Assembly: GCF_024297185.1 (NCBI RefSeq)
Contig: NZ_JANCTD010000010.1
Coordinates: 62,001 to 126,000, forward strand
Source of the DNA: Lewinella sp. JB7
GTDB lineage: Bacteria; Bacteroidota; Bacteroidia; Chitinophagales; Saprospiraceae
Length of the DNA stretch: 64,000 nucleotides
Direction: 5' to 3'
Below, piece by piece: positions 53,946 to 62,924 of this stretch (position 1 is its first letter; each line of letters opens with the position of its first letter). Made by a program: the position numbers and the translations under genes. A model generated the notes under the pieces. That model saw only the letters and a list, made by a program, of their open reading frames with translations. It was not told the origin of the DNA and made no database searches.

Positions 53946-55075
53946 ATCCCTTTCGCTCCTTCCTCATGGGTGGTTTTGAGTGTGCCGACCACGTCAACCG
54001 CTCCGGGGACCGTATCAATTTATTGCGGGAGACCCAGCATGACCTCCGGGCCGAGGCGGACTACGCCCTGCTCACCCGCTTGTCGATGCACACCGTGCGC
54101 GAGGGTATCTGCTGGTCGGCGGTCGAGGTTCGCCCTTACGAATTTGACTTTTCGGAGGTAGGAAACCGCATCCGGGCGGCCCACCGTCAGGGTATTCAGA
54201 TCATTTGGGACCTGTGCCACTTTGGCTACCCCGATGATCTGATGCCCACCCATCCGCGCTTCGTGGACCGCTTCACGGCCCTCTGTCGGGCCTTCGCTCA
54301 GTACCACCGCAAATTGGTGAACGATACCCTTTTCGTAGTACCCATTAACGAGATCAGCTTTTTGTCGTGGCACTCCGGCGACATGCGCGGCACGGTACCC
54401 TTCGCCACCCATTCGGGGTGGGACATCAAGTGGCACCTGTGCCGGGCGGCCATTGCCGCAATCCGGGTCTTGCGGGAGACCGACCCCACCTGTCGGATAC
54501 TCACCGTCGAACCCCTCATTCGGGTACACCCCACCGAGCATTCCAGTCCGGCCCACGTTGCCAACCTCAACAACGATCAGTTTCAGGCCATGGACATCAT
54601 CGCCGGTCGTATGTGCCCCGACCTTGGAGGGAAGGAAGAATACCTCGACATCCTGGGGTTCAATTATTACTACAACGGCCAGTGGGAAGATGGGGTGGTC
54701 CCCCTACCCTGGCCGGAAACGATTCCCCGCCGGGTTCCCCTCTACGAAATGCTGCTCCACGCACACCAACGCTACCACCGCCCCTTTTTCCTATCGGAAA
54801 CCGGCCACTTCGGTGACGATCGGCCGCGGTGGCTAACGGAAATTGCGGGCGACATTGAGCGGGTCGTGGAGCGGACGGATCAATTCTGGGGAGTGTGCAT
54901 CTATCCGGTCGTGGACCGACCCGACTGGGACGATCTGACCAGCTATTCCAACTGCGGACTATTCGATCTGAACGAACGGGGGGATCGCATTCCCCATCAC
55001 CCCACGCTGCAGGCGTACGAGATGCTTTACCAATCGGTGTCGGACCTGGTTACTGACCCGACAACGCACCGTTGA
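53942..55075 (+). CDS. Clan GH-A glycoside hydrolase-like protein (GH1-type signature)
   Basis: 377 aa TIM-barrel protein with a likely acid/base E137 in VVPINEISF and nucleophile E286 in FFLSETGHF, the two positions used by GH1/GH5-type beta-glycosidases. No signal peptide, so it acts in the cytoplasm. Starts with GTG overlapping the glf stop codon (GTGA). Linked to GT and UGM genes, it may trim or transfer sugar for the same glycan; family-level activity unproven. Its 3' end overlaps the convergent 552-aa gene by 26 bp. Confidence 0.83.
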   Translation: MNPFRSFLMGGFECADHVNRSGDRINLLRETQHDLRAEADYALLTRLSMHTVREGICWSAVEVRPYEFDFSEVGNRIRAAHRQGIQIIWDLCHFGYPDDLMPTHPRFVDRFTALCRAFAQYHRKLVNDTLFVVPINEISFLSWHSGDMRGTVPFATHSGWDIKWHLCRAAIAAIRVLRETDPTCRILTVEPLIRVHPTEHSSPAHVANLNNDQFQAMDIIAGRMCPDLGGKEEYLDILGFNYYYNGQWEDGVVPLPWPETIPRRVPLYEMLLHAHQRYHRPFFLSETGHFGDDRPRWLTEIAGDIERVVERTDQFWGVCIYPVVDRPDWDDLTSYSNCGLFDLNERGDRIPHHPTLQAYEMLYQSVSDLVTDPTTHR

Positions 55076-56708
55076 GCATATGCAACAGGGAACTTTCCTT
55101 ATAGCGAGCGATGATCTGGCGCTGATTATCGTTCCACGACTCTCCGAGACTTACCGGGAGTAAGTTCAGGGACTGGAAGGCAGCCAGCCGGTCCTGGGGA
55201 TAGTCCTGGTAGAGATTATCGTAGTGCGTTTTCAGGTTGCCCAGTAGTCGCTGGTACTTCGTACGGATGTCCCGTAGTTCGCTGCGGATAGACTGCATCC
55301 GCACTTCCTGCTGGTCGAGGAAGTCGAGGGAGGCGGCATTCAGATCGGGAAAGTCCTGAACGATGGCGTCGTAGGAGGCGGTGTAGTTGATCGTGTTATC
55401 GGCGATGAACTCCTTACGGGGGCGGTCGGTGATGTCGTCGAGAAGCTGCCACTGTACTTTCTCCAACTCACCCATCAGGGTGCGGGCAACGAGGATGTCC
55501 TGGTTGATCTTATTCTGGAGATCGAGATCCTGTCCCATGAATTGCTGGAGAATGGAGATGTACTGCTGGAACTGCTTGTTCTTCGTGGAGAGCTCCTCGA
55601 TCCTACGCAGTACCTCCTCATCCTCGATCGCTTCGAGTTTGATTTTCGTGCCACGGTCGTCGCGGAAGTAGTGAGTACCGTTCAGTTCCATTATGTTCTG
55701 GGTACGTCCGCGGCTATCGGCGAGTGACATCCCCCCGGAAAAGGCATTACCCATCAAACCGATGAGGGTAGAGAATTTACCGCCGAGTAAGAGGTTGTCG
55801 ACGGTCAGCGCGATCTCCTCGAAATTGAATTGACTGATGTCGCGGCGGACCTGGGTAAGTTCGGCGCGCTCGGCCGCGTCCGCTTTTTCGAGCAGCTGGT
55901 TGAAGTACTGCTGAAATTCCGGCGAGCCGAAGGGGTTGTAGCCCTGAGTCTTCAGCCGCGCCAGACCGGCGCTTTCTTCCCGGCCGATCAGTTCCCGCAA
56001 CACCTTGTGGTAACTCTCGATCCGTTTCAGCTCTTCGGTGTAACCGGCGCGCAGGGTGGCGTAGCGGTCGGGTTTTGAGCTCAACTGACTGTCGTACTGT
56101 TGTTGGTTCCGAATATTGTCGATGCCGTAGGGCGTGTAGGGAATGATCTCGGCCCGGGAAAGAATGAAAAAGCCGGCCATCGATTCGAAGGTGACCACTA
56201 CCTCATCTACTCCGATCGTTTGGCTCAGATAGTAGATCTGACGGTAAGTGTCCGCGCCGCCGAAGTGATACACAGCCCGGGCGGCCTCCACTTCCTTGCC
56301 GCCGGATACCGGTAGGATGGTGATGCTGCCCTTCAGTTTCGGATTGTCGACGAAGATGCTCGTATCCGCCGACCCGATCAGCCGTACGTAAAGAATCACC
56401 TGCCCAATATTCTCGGCGGGTACCCGTAGAATAGACGTCCCTTCGATGGTAGTGGTGTACGCACCGTCCTGCAGTCCGTACACGCTGTCGATGCGGGTAC
56501 CGTGGCGGAAGTTGACCAAGCGGGGGGAGGGTTGCCGGACGTCGATCACCACCTTACCGGCTTCATTGAACGTTTTGTTTTGCGCCTGCAGGCCCGGTAG
56601 GCCCAGTAGTAGAAGAATGGGAATAAATACCAGTTTACCGAACGATCGTGCAATGACTGGACGGAAAGGAAGTAGTGATGTGTGGGTGAAGTAGTTGTTG
56701 CTGAACAT
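55050..56708 (-). CDS. Exported orphan protein, 552 aa, coiled-coil C-terminal half
   Basis: I do not recognise the family. A hydrophobic signal (about residues 28-42, LVFIPILLLLGLPGLQ) suggests export after a 27-residue N-terminal extension. The N-terminal half (about 45-205) looks like a beta-sandwich (IGQVILYVRLIGS, VYHFGGADTYRQIYY), perhaps carbohydrate-binding. Residues about 205-530 are strongly helical with heptad-like stretches (LEAIEDEEVLRRIEELSTKN, QSIRSELRDIRTKYQRLL). The beta domain plus long helical region suggests a surface or envelope scaffold. 3' end overlaps the GH-A gene. Confidence 0.8.
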   Translation of the reverse strand: MFSNNYFTHTSLLPFRPVIARSFGKLVFIPILLLLGLPGLQAQNKTFNEAGKVVIDVRQPSPRLVNFRHGTRIDSVYGLQDGAYTTTIEGTSILRVPAENIGQVILYVRLIGSADTSIFVDNPKLKGSITILPVSGGKEVEAARAVYHFGGADTYRQIYYLSQTIGVDEVVVTFESMAGFFILSRAEIIPYTPYGIDNIRNQQQYDSQLSSKPDRYATLRAGYTEELKRIESYHKVLRELIGREESAGLARLKTQGYNPFGSPEFQQYFNQLLEKADAAERAELTQVRRDISQFNFEEIALTVDNLLLGGKFSTLIGLMGNAFSGGMSLADSRGRTQNIMELNGTHYFRDDRGTKIKLEAIEDEEVLRRIEELSTKNKQFQQYISILQQFMGQDLDLQNKINQDILVARTLMGELEKVQWQLLDDITDRPRKEFIADNTINYTASYDAIVQDFPDLNAASLDFLDQQEVRMQSIRSELRDIRTKYQRLLGNLKTHYDNLYQDYPQDRLAAFQSLNLLPVSLGESWNDNQRQIIARYKESSLLHMLNGALSGQ

Positions 56709-56817
56709 AGATGATGGTGTGCCTGATCGTTTGTTGGCCGATCGGTTACGCGGTGAGTATAGCCGCCTCGGCGCAGCGAAAACGATGCATTTGACGCGGG
56801 ATTGTCCGGAACGGAGG

Positions 56818-56850
56818 TCCCTTAACCGGACGACAACATAATTTAAGGGA
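56818..56850 (-). terminator. Weak inverted repeat after the symporter gene
   Basis: TCCCTTAA and TTAAGGGA, 8 bp perfect, loop 17 nt, in the 187-bp gap between the symporter stop (56896) and the 552-aa gene start. No T tract; its role as the operon end is a guess. Confidence 0.25.
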
Positions 56851-56895
56851 TTCCCGGATTAGATCGGTTCCCCAACGATTTTTCCGCCGGATCAC

Positions 56896-58317
56896 TCAGT
56901 TTGTTTGCGCCGCTTCCTCCTCTCCTTCGTCGAGCAAGCCGATGCCCACCGCTACCAGGGCCAGCAACACGAGGAGCAGCAGATCAAGGCGTAAGCCCAG
57001 CAGATGCTCGGGAATCCATCCGAACAGGGAACCGACGAATACGAGAATACCGGCCAGCGTGACGAGGGGTAACAGCCGGCTCCCCGCGCCGCGCCGCCCG
57101 AAAACGGCCACGAAGATCAGCGGAGCCAGTAAGGAGGTCCCCGCGAAACTGGTCCGGGCCAACAGCGCCAGTTGGTCGCTGCTCACGACACTAAAGGCCA
57201 GGGCAATGAGGGCGAATACACCGATCCCGATCTTGGTGATGCGGGTCAGGCGGCGGTCATCCTGAATGTTCAGGATGGAACGCAACTCGGTACCGAGGGC
57301 GAATATCTGAGAATCGGCGGTGCTGATCGCCGCGGCCAGTAATCCGATGAGCACGAAGGCCGCCAGGGTCGCGGGTTGGTCGTGAATGAGTGCCTGGGTA
57401 AGAAACTCAAAAGCCGTAAGCTCGGGGTACCGTAGGGATCCGTACAGGCCGATGAAGGCTGTAGGTAGAATAACGAGAATGGCGAAGGTGCCCACCCCGA
57501 CGGCCATGCGGTACATGGAGCGGTTATCGCGCATAATGGCCAGTCGGATGCTGACCTGCGGCTGGGTGAAGGGGATCAGCAGAATCGCGACCATGGAGCC
57601 GATAAGAAACTGGGGCGTAAACAGTCCCCGCGGTCCGGGCACGCTCGCCAGCGCCGGTTGGCGTTCGATGAGGCTGGCGTAACCCGCCTCCAGGCCACCT
57701 ACCTCGCGAACGCAACTGATCCCGACGATCCAGATCACCACGAGGAGTACGAGGCCCTGAATGGCGTCGTTGTACACGATGGCTTTGAGCCCCCCGAGCT
57801 CGCTGTACAGCAACATGACCGCGACCATGAGCACCGACCAGCCCCACCCCGGAAGCAGGTCCGGAAAGGCGTGGGCCACGAAATCCGATACTCCCTTAAT
57901 CTGGATGGCTACATACGGAATGAGGAAAACGAATACGCCGAAGAAGGCTACCCCGCCCGCCAGCCGGTTGCCGTACCGTTGGTTGAGAAAGCCGGCCATC
58001 CCCCAGAACCCCTGTTTGAGGGCCACCTTCCGGAAGTGGTAGCCGATCCAGATCACGCCGAAGATCAGGGCCATGTCGCTCACGGCCAGAAAGTGCCAGG
58101 CCCCAATCCCGTGCACCCGAAACAAATCCGGCATCCCGAGGAGGGTAAACGTACTGAACAGCGTGGCGGCGAAGGTGAACAGTCCCAGCACGGTCGGCAG
58201 ACTCCCCCCGGCCAGGAAGTAATCCTTGCTGTTGGTGCGCAGTCGACGTTGCCATACGGATACGCCGATCAGGAGCGCGAGGTAAATACATCCGACGATG
58301 AGGAGTGACTGCAGCAT
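56896..58317 (-). CDS. Sodium:solute symporter (SSS family)
   Basis: 473 aa with 12-13 TM segments. SSS family marks: GGSLPTVLGLFTFAATLFSTFT near residues 36-57 (shown partly), YSELGGLKAIVYNDAIQGL near 165 and ISTADSQIFALGTEL near 330. Imports a sugar or uronate with Na+; the substrate is inferred only from the operon. Last gene of the leftward cluster, 6 bp after the small membrane protein. Confidence 0.94.
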   Translation of the reverse strand: MLQSLLIVGCIYLALLIGVSVWQRRLRTNSKDYFLAGGSLPTVLGLFTFAATLFSTFTLLGMPDLFRVHGIGAWHFLAVSDMALIFGVIWIGYHFRKVALKQGFWGMAGFLNQRYGNRLAGGVAFFGVFVFLIPYVAIQIKGVSDFVAHAFPDLLPGWGWSVLMVAVMLLYSELGGLKAIVYNDAIQGLVLLVVIWIVGISCVREVGGLEAGYASLIERQPALASVPGPRGLFTPQFLIGSMVAILLIPFTQPQVSIRLAIMRDNRSMYRMAVGVGTFAILVILPTAFIGLYGSLRYPELTAFEFLTQALIHDQPATLAAFVLIGLLAAAISTADSQIFALGTELRSILNIQDDRRLTRITKIGIGVFALIALAFSVVSSDQLALLARTSFAGTSLLAPLIFVAVFGRRGAGSRLLPLVTLAGILVFVGSLFGWIPEHLLGLRLDLLLLVLLALVAVGIGLLDEGEEEAAQTN

Positions 58318-58323
58318 GATCGA

Positions 58324-58548
58324 TTAGCGTGAAGTATTGCCCGGGTGGACGAGGGTGGCTACGTAAGTAATGACCACCATAAGCACGCAGAGCGCGATGC
58401 CCGTCCAGAGCGCGTAGGGCAGCCCCAGGAGCAGGGGGGCGTGTTGCCCGGCGGGAATGAATAGCGGGGAGAAGGCGAGACACAGGATGACCACCGCCAG
58501 CGTACAGCAAATCCTCCACGCGGTATGGTTGTTTCTTTGGCTTTCCAT
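58324..58548 (-). CDS. DUF3311-like small membrane protein
   Basis: 74 aa with two hydrophobic helices (about 14-32 and 45-64) around a GLPYALWTG turn, as in DUF3311 proteins that accompany SSS symporters. Proposed auxiliary subunit of the transporter. Starts at ATG 58548, 12 bp after the SDR gene stop (in transcription order) and directly before the symporter. Confidence 0.72.
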   Translation of the reverse strand: MESQRNNHTAWRICCTLAVVILCLAFSPLFIPAGQHAPLLLGLPYALWTGIALCVLMVVITYVATLVHPGNTSR

Positions 58549-58560
58549 GGTCGGTAGACT

Positions 58561-59346
58561 TTACAATCTGGATACGGTGAGCCCCCCGTCGATCATGATG
58601 ACCTGTCCGGTGGAATAGGCGAACGCGCCATCAACCAGCGCCTTTACGGCCCGCCCCACGTCCTCCGGATATCCCCAGCGGGGCTGCAGCATTAGTCCTT
58701 CGGCGATTAGTTTGTCGTATTTCTCGGCCACCGCGCTGGTCATGTCGGTGCGGATAATGCCGGGCCGCAACTCGTACACCGGAATGCCCTCGGGCGCCAG
58801 TCGGGTGGCGAAGAGCTGGGTCATCATGCCCAGGCCGGCCTTGGAGATGCAGTACTGGCCACGATTGATGCTGGCTACGGTGGCGGAGATGGATCCGACG
58901 TTGATGATGTAGGCCGTGAAGGTGTCGTCGGACTGGCGGTCGGCCACCATGCGGCGCGCGATGGCCTGGGTCAGAAAGAAGGTGCCCTGAAGATTGATGC
59001 CGACCACCCGTTCGTAGCTCTCCTCGCTCACCTCGAGCAGATCGGAGCGCTCCCGGGGTGCCACCCCGGCGTTATTGATCAGCACGTTCAGGTACCCGAA
59101 GCGGGCATACACTTCGTCCACCATGCGGTGGCGGTCCGCGGAATCCCCGATGTCTCCCGCCACGTAGATGACATCTTGTCTGCTCGAGGATCGTAACTCG
59201 GTAAGGAGTTCGGCAACCGCGGCTTCCGGGCGCACGCCGTTGAAGGCTACCGCGTAACCGGCGTCGATGAGGGCCTGAACGACCCCCAGTCCGATCCCCC
59301 GGCTGCCTCCGGTAACGAAGGCCGTCGGGGTGTTCGTCGCGGCCAT
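58561..59346 (-). CDS. SDR oxidoreductase, 3-oxoacyl reductase/KduD type
   Basis: 261 aa classical SDR with TGGSRGIGLG at 13-22, NNAGVAPRE near 91, Ser in INVGSISA and YCISKAG near 160-166 (Y and K of YxxxK), and C-terminal ending GQVIMIDGGLTVSRL. In a uronate operon, KduD-like 2-keto-sugar reduction is plausible but unproven. Start overlaps the end of the Gfo/Idh gene by one base (TGATG). Confidence 0.92.
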   Translation of the reverse strand: MAATNTPTAFVTGGSRGIGLGVVQALIDAGYAVAFNGVRPEAAVAELLTELRSSSRQDVIYVAGDIGDSADRHRMVDEVYARFGYLNVLINNAGVAPRERSDLLEVSEESYERVVGINLQGTFFLTQAIARRMVADRQSDDTFTAYIINVGSISATVASINRGQYCISKAGLGMMTQLFATRLAPEGIPVYELRPGIIRTDMTSAVAEKYDKLIAEGLMLQPRWGYPEDVGRAVKALVDGAFAYSTGQVIMIDGGLTVSRL

Positions 59347-60539
59347 CAGGCTTCGAGGTCTTCGACGGTGAGCATACAGCGCTGCTCCCAGCTGCGCAGC
59401 CCGAGTTCCGCCAACTGTACGCCCTTGGCTCCTTCGAGGAGGTCATTCGGAAAGGGCGTATCCAGGACCACGTGTTGTAAGAATAATTCCCACTGCACCT
59501 TGAAGGCGTTGTCGTAGGCTTCCTGTTCGGGTACGCGCGACCAGTCTCCGTAAAAGTCGATGGGCTGAGGGACATCCGGATTCCAGACCGGCTTGGGAGT
59601 GTTGCCGTAGTGCTGCACGTGACATTCGCGTAGTCCGGCAACGGCGGAACCGCGGGAGCCATCTACCTGAATGGTCAGCAGATCGTCCCGGCGCACGCGG
59701 GTCACCCAGCTGGAATTGAACTGGGCCACTACCCCGCCGGCGAGCTCGAACACCGCATAGGCCGCGTCGTCGGCCGTGGCCCGGTAAGCTTTACCCCGCT
59801 CGTCGATGCGTTCGGGAATGTGGGTGGCCCCGAGGCAGAATACACTCTCCACCTTCCCGAAAAGATTGTCGAGCACGTAGCGCCAGTGGCACAGCATATC
59901 GACCATGATGCCCCCGTCGTCCTCTTTACGGTAATTCCAACTGGGTCGTTGGGCCGGGATCGAGCTTCCCTCGAATACCCAGTAGCCGAAGTCGCCCCGG
60001 ACGCTGAGGATATCCCCGAAAAAATCCGCTTCCATCAGCCGTTTGAGCTTACGCAGTCCCGGGAGCCAGAGCTTATCCTGTACCACGCCGTGTTTTACTC
60101 CGGCCGCCCTGGCCAGTCGGTACAGGTCGAGTGCCTCCTCGGTGGTGGTGCCCGTAGGTTTCTCGCAGTATATATGTTTGCCGGCCGCAATGGCCCGCTT
60201 CACGGCGGCATACCGGCGGCCGGTGATCTGCGCGTCGAAGTAGATTTGGTAGAAGTCGTCGGCCAGGGCTTCCTCCAGATCCGTCGTCATCCGGTCGATT
60301 CCGGTACGTTCGCAGAGCGCCGCCAGTTTGGTGGCGTTGCGGCCGACCAGGATGGGTTCGGGGTAGATCGTGCTTCCGTCGGGGAGGGCTACCCCACCCT
60401 GTTCGCGTATGGCGACGATGGAACGCAGCAGGTGTTGGTTCGTACCCATCCGGCCCGTTACCCCGTTCATGATGATGCCGAGCGTATGGCGGTCGGGGGG
60501 TGCGGAGGTCGGGGAAGTTTGGGGTGTTGTTTGGTGCAT
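59346..60539 (-). CDS. Gfo/Idh/MocA family oxidoreductase
   Basis: 397 aa from ATG 60539; an upstream in-frame start overlaps the isomerase gene and is rejected. N-terminal Rossmann domain ([20 protein letters not shown]), the conserved [12 protein letters not shown] motif with catalytic Lys near 135, and C-terminal alpha/beta domain ([16 protein letters not shown]). The long segment before the EKP motif and the [14 protein letters not shown] tail-like start are unusual. Acts on a sugar or uronate; NAD(P)-dependent. Confidence 0.93.
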   Translation of the reverse strand: MHQTTPQTSPTSAPPDRHTLGIIMNGVTGRMGTNQHLLRSIVAIREQGGVALPDGSTIYPEPILVGRNATKLAALCERTGIDRMTTDLEEALADDFYQIYFDAQITGRRYAAVKRAIAAGKHIYCEKPTGTTTEEALDLYRLARAAGVKHGVVQDKLWLPGLRKLKRLMEADFFGDILSVRGDFGYWVFEGSSIPAQRPSWNYRKEDDGGIMVDMLCHWRYVLDNLFGKVESVFCLGATHIPERIDERGKAYRATADDAAYAVFELAGGVVAQFNSSWVTRVRRDDLLTIQVDGSRGSAVAGLRECHVQHYGNTPKPVWNPDVPQPIDFYGDWSRVPEQEAYDNAFKVQWELFLQHVVLDTPFPNDLLEGAKGVQLAELGLRSWEQRCMLTVEDLEA

Positions 60540-60561
60540 GATTATTAGTAATGGGATGTGG

Positions 60562-61383
60562 TCAGCTATGATTGCGGTAGGCTTCGGTGATGCGATCGAG
60601 GAATACATCCTGATCCAGGGCCCAGTATTCGTTCGAAAAGATCTCCACCTCGTGGTACCCCCGGAACCCGGCGGCCTGAACCCAGGAGCGGATGAGGGGG
60701 ACGTCGATGCACCCCTCCCCCATCAGTCCGCGGTCCAGCAGCATATCCGTCGTCGGCACCTTCCAGTCGCAGATGTGGAAGGCGTAGAGATTGTCGTGGT
60801 TCCCGCACCGCAAGATCTCCCCTTCCAGCTGGTCGTCCCACCAGAGGTGATACACATCGACGGCAATACCTACTTGTGGGTGGTCGATGGATTCGGTCAT
60901 GTCGTTGGCCTGTCCGAGCGAGTTGATGGCCGACCGGGTATCGGCGTACATGGGATGCAGCGGCTCGATCGCCAGGCGCACGTTCTGGTCGGAAGCATGG
61001 TCGATCAGGGATTCTATGCCCGCCTGAATCTGCCGGCGGCTTTCGCTCAGTGACTGTTGCGGCTCGGCACCACAGACCAGCACCAGCAGCGGCGCGCCAA
61101 TCGTTGCGGCTTCGTCAATGAGGCGACGGTTGTCATCGAGCGCCCGGGCCCGTTTTTCCGCGCTGCTGTGGGGGAAGAAGCCCCCGCGAACGTAGCTCAC
61201 CACCTCCAGGGGGGAATCGGCGAGGATCCGCCCCGCCCGGGCAAACCCTACGGCTTCGGCCGCGTCCTGCCACACGCTGATCCCCCGGATGCCGGCGACG
61301 GCATACTTTTCCACGGCGGTCTCCAGCGACCAGGGTTTGGTCGTGATCGTGTGTACGCAGAGGTCGGAGAGGGTTCTGGGCAT
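60562..61383 (-). CDS. Sugar phosphate isomerase/epimerase-like TIM barrel
   Basis: 273 aa from ATG 61383 ([12 protein letters not shown]). Xylose-isomerase-like TIM barrel (IolE/hydroxypyruvate-isomerase family): [15 protein letters not shown] near 140, [13 protein letters not shown] near 180 and [20 protein letters not shown] near 215 supply the metal-binding Glu, Asp and His residues. Forms part of a six-gene operon; 22 bp before Gfo/Idh and 8 bp after GH88. Confidence 0.92.
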   Translation of the reverse strand: MPRTLSDLCVHTITTKPWSLETAVEKYAVAGIRGISVWQDAAEAVGFARAGRILADSPLEVVSYVRGGFFPHSSAEKRARALDDNRRLIDEAATIGAPLLVLVCGAEPQQSLSESRRQIQAGIESLIDHASDQNVRLAIEPLHPMYADTRSAINSLGQANDMTESIDHPQVGIAVDVYHLWWDDQLEGEILRCGNHDNLYAFHICDWKVPTTDMLLDRGLMGEGCIDVPLIRSWVQAAGFRGYHEVEIFSNEYWALDQDVFLDRITEAYRNHS

Positions 61384-61391
61384 GGCGGCGG

Positions 61392-62768
61392 TTAACGTAC
61401 GCAATCGAAAAAGTGGTAATCCCGGCCTTCCAGCAACTTACCGGCGTACAGCACGGCTTCCCGGGCGTGGTAATCTCCCCACATACTCGACTCGCCGTAG
61501 GGGATCTTCGCGCCGTCGGGCACGTAATCCCATCCGTTCGGGCGGTGGTAAATGGAGTGCAGGATCAGCCCCTGATGATCATCGTCGGTACTGAGGTAAG
61601 GCTCGTCCAGTAAAGTATTCAGCACGGTTAAGCCCGCCTGAAAGTAGGTTTTACCGGCTTCCGGATCCCGCGATTCCAGGTAGCGGCCCAGTCGGAGTAA
61701 GCCTTGAGCACCGATCGCGGCGGCGGAACTGTCCACCGGCTCGAAGGCGTTGTAGGGGTCCGCGGGCTTCGCGGTATAGTCGCCCAGGCGGTGCAGTTTG
61801 GGAGCACCGGTGTCCCAGTACGGAATACCGTCCTCGGCGGTATGGGCGAGGTAGAAGTCGCAGGTGGCCCGGGCGGCGCGCAGGTACACCGCTTCGACCT
61901 CGGCAAAACCTCCGAAGGGTTCCAGCGCCGTGTCGTCGAGTCCGGACAAATACTCCAGCTGCTCCGGAAAACCGAGCATGGCCCAGGCGAGGCCGCGGGT
62001 CCAGGTCGTGAAGCCCGAGAAGCCTTGCTGGGCGTTCGGGCAGCGGAAATTGCCGTCGTTGGTGTTGAAGATGCTCTCGTGGGCGGTACGTCCCCATTCG
62101 TCGTAACTGTCGCGGCCCTCTCCGTAATACACGGCATAGCGGGCCGTTGCCAGACCGTGTTGGACAGCGCGCTCGAGCAAGCTCGTAGTGCGGTCGTTGT
62201 CGCTCATAAGCTCGTGACCCAGTTCGTGGCTGACGACCAGGGCCCGCACCGTGCGGATGGTATCCACGAAGAGGGAATGCGGCCCGTTGAAGGAATAGAG
62301 GTACCCACCCCCGTCCGCGGTGTCCGTCCACCGGCGGGCCTGCACCGCGCCGCTGAGTTTGAGGGCCATTTCGTAGAAGTGCTTCTCCCAGTCGTTGCGG
62401 GGAAGTTTGCCCTGTCGCATCAGTCGCAGCAGATTGCCGTAGGTACTTACATTATTGAATCCGTGATCGTGAACGCCGAAGTGGCTCACGTGGCTGGCCA
62501 TGCGGTCGACCGTACCCGCCCGTCCGTAGTCCAGAAACCGCACGTCGCCCGTGGCGTCGAACTGCAGGATCGCCGATCCGTACTGAAATCCCTGAGTCCA
62601 CTCCGTCCAACCCCGGGTCGTGTACCGTCCGGCGGCCGTAAATACGGGGGTGCCCTGCCGGTCGTCGTAGTTATTCTCTATGGAGGTAATCTTCTTTCCA
62701 GAATGGTCCCAGAAATTGTCCATTTTGCCCCGTAGGTCTTCGAGGCGCAGGTTGGTGTTGGTGTGCAT
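61392..62768 (-). CDS. GH88-family unsaturated glucuronyl hydrolase-like protein
   Basis: 458 aa, cytoplasmic (no signal peptide). GH88 (alpha/alpha)6-barrel features: HDHGFNN with D101, GYLYSFNGPHSL, FTTWTRGLAWAMLG near 250, PYWDTGAPKL and the characteristic EPVDSSAAAIGAQGLLRLG near 355. Such enzymes hydrate the vinyl ether of Delta-4,5-unsaturated uronates released by polysaccharide lyases. First gene of the leftward sugar operon, preceded by a GCTATTTTAGC promoter-like box near 62793. Confidence 0.92.
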   Translation of the reverse strand: MHTNTNLRLEDLRGKMDNFWDHSGKKITSIENNYDDRQGTPVFTAAGRYTTRGWTEWTQGFQYGSAILQFDATGDVRFLDYGRAGTVDRMASHVSHFGVHDHGFNNVSTYGNLLRLMRQGKLPRNDWEKHFYEMALKLSGAVQARRWTDTADGGGYLYSFNGPHSLFVDTIRTVRALVVSHELGHELMSDNDRTTSLLERAVQHGLATARYAVYYGEGRDSYDEWGRTAHESIFNTNDGNFRCPNAQQGFSGFTTWTRGLAWAMLGFPEQLEYLSGLDDTALEPFGGFAEVEAVYLRAARATCDFYLAHTAEDGIPYWDTGAPKLHRLGDYTAKPADPYNAFEPVDSSAAAIGAQGLLRLGRYLESRDPEAGKTYFQAGLTVLNTLLDEPYLSTDDDHQGLILHSIYHRPNGWDYVPDGAKIPYGESSMWGDYHAREAVLYAGKLLEGRDYHFFDCVR

Positions 62769-62861
62769 GAACGTCGGTGAGTGAGGGGCTAAAATAGCAA
62801 TTGGTGGGTAAATCTTTCGTTTTACCGTATTTGATTTGGATTAAATGCACTCCCGGAAAAA

Positions 62862-62894
62862 CAAAAGCCCCCCGATCCGTGAATCGGGGGGCTT
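62862..62894 (-). terminator. Intrinsic terminator of dnaK
   Basis: Perfect 12-bp stem (AAGCCCCCCGAT / ATCGGGGGGCTT) with a 6-nt loop; on the minus strand it runs into TTTTGTTTTTCC. Located 31 bp after the dnaK stop. Confidence 0.95.
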
Positions 62895-62924
62895 AAATGT
62901 TTCGGCTAACGGAAACTTCGGGGC

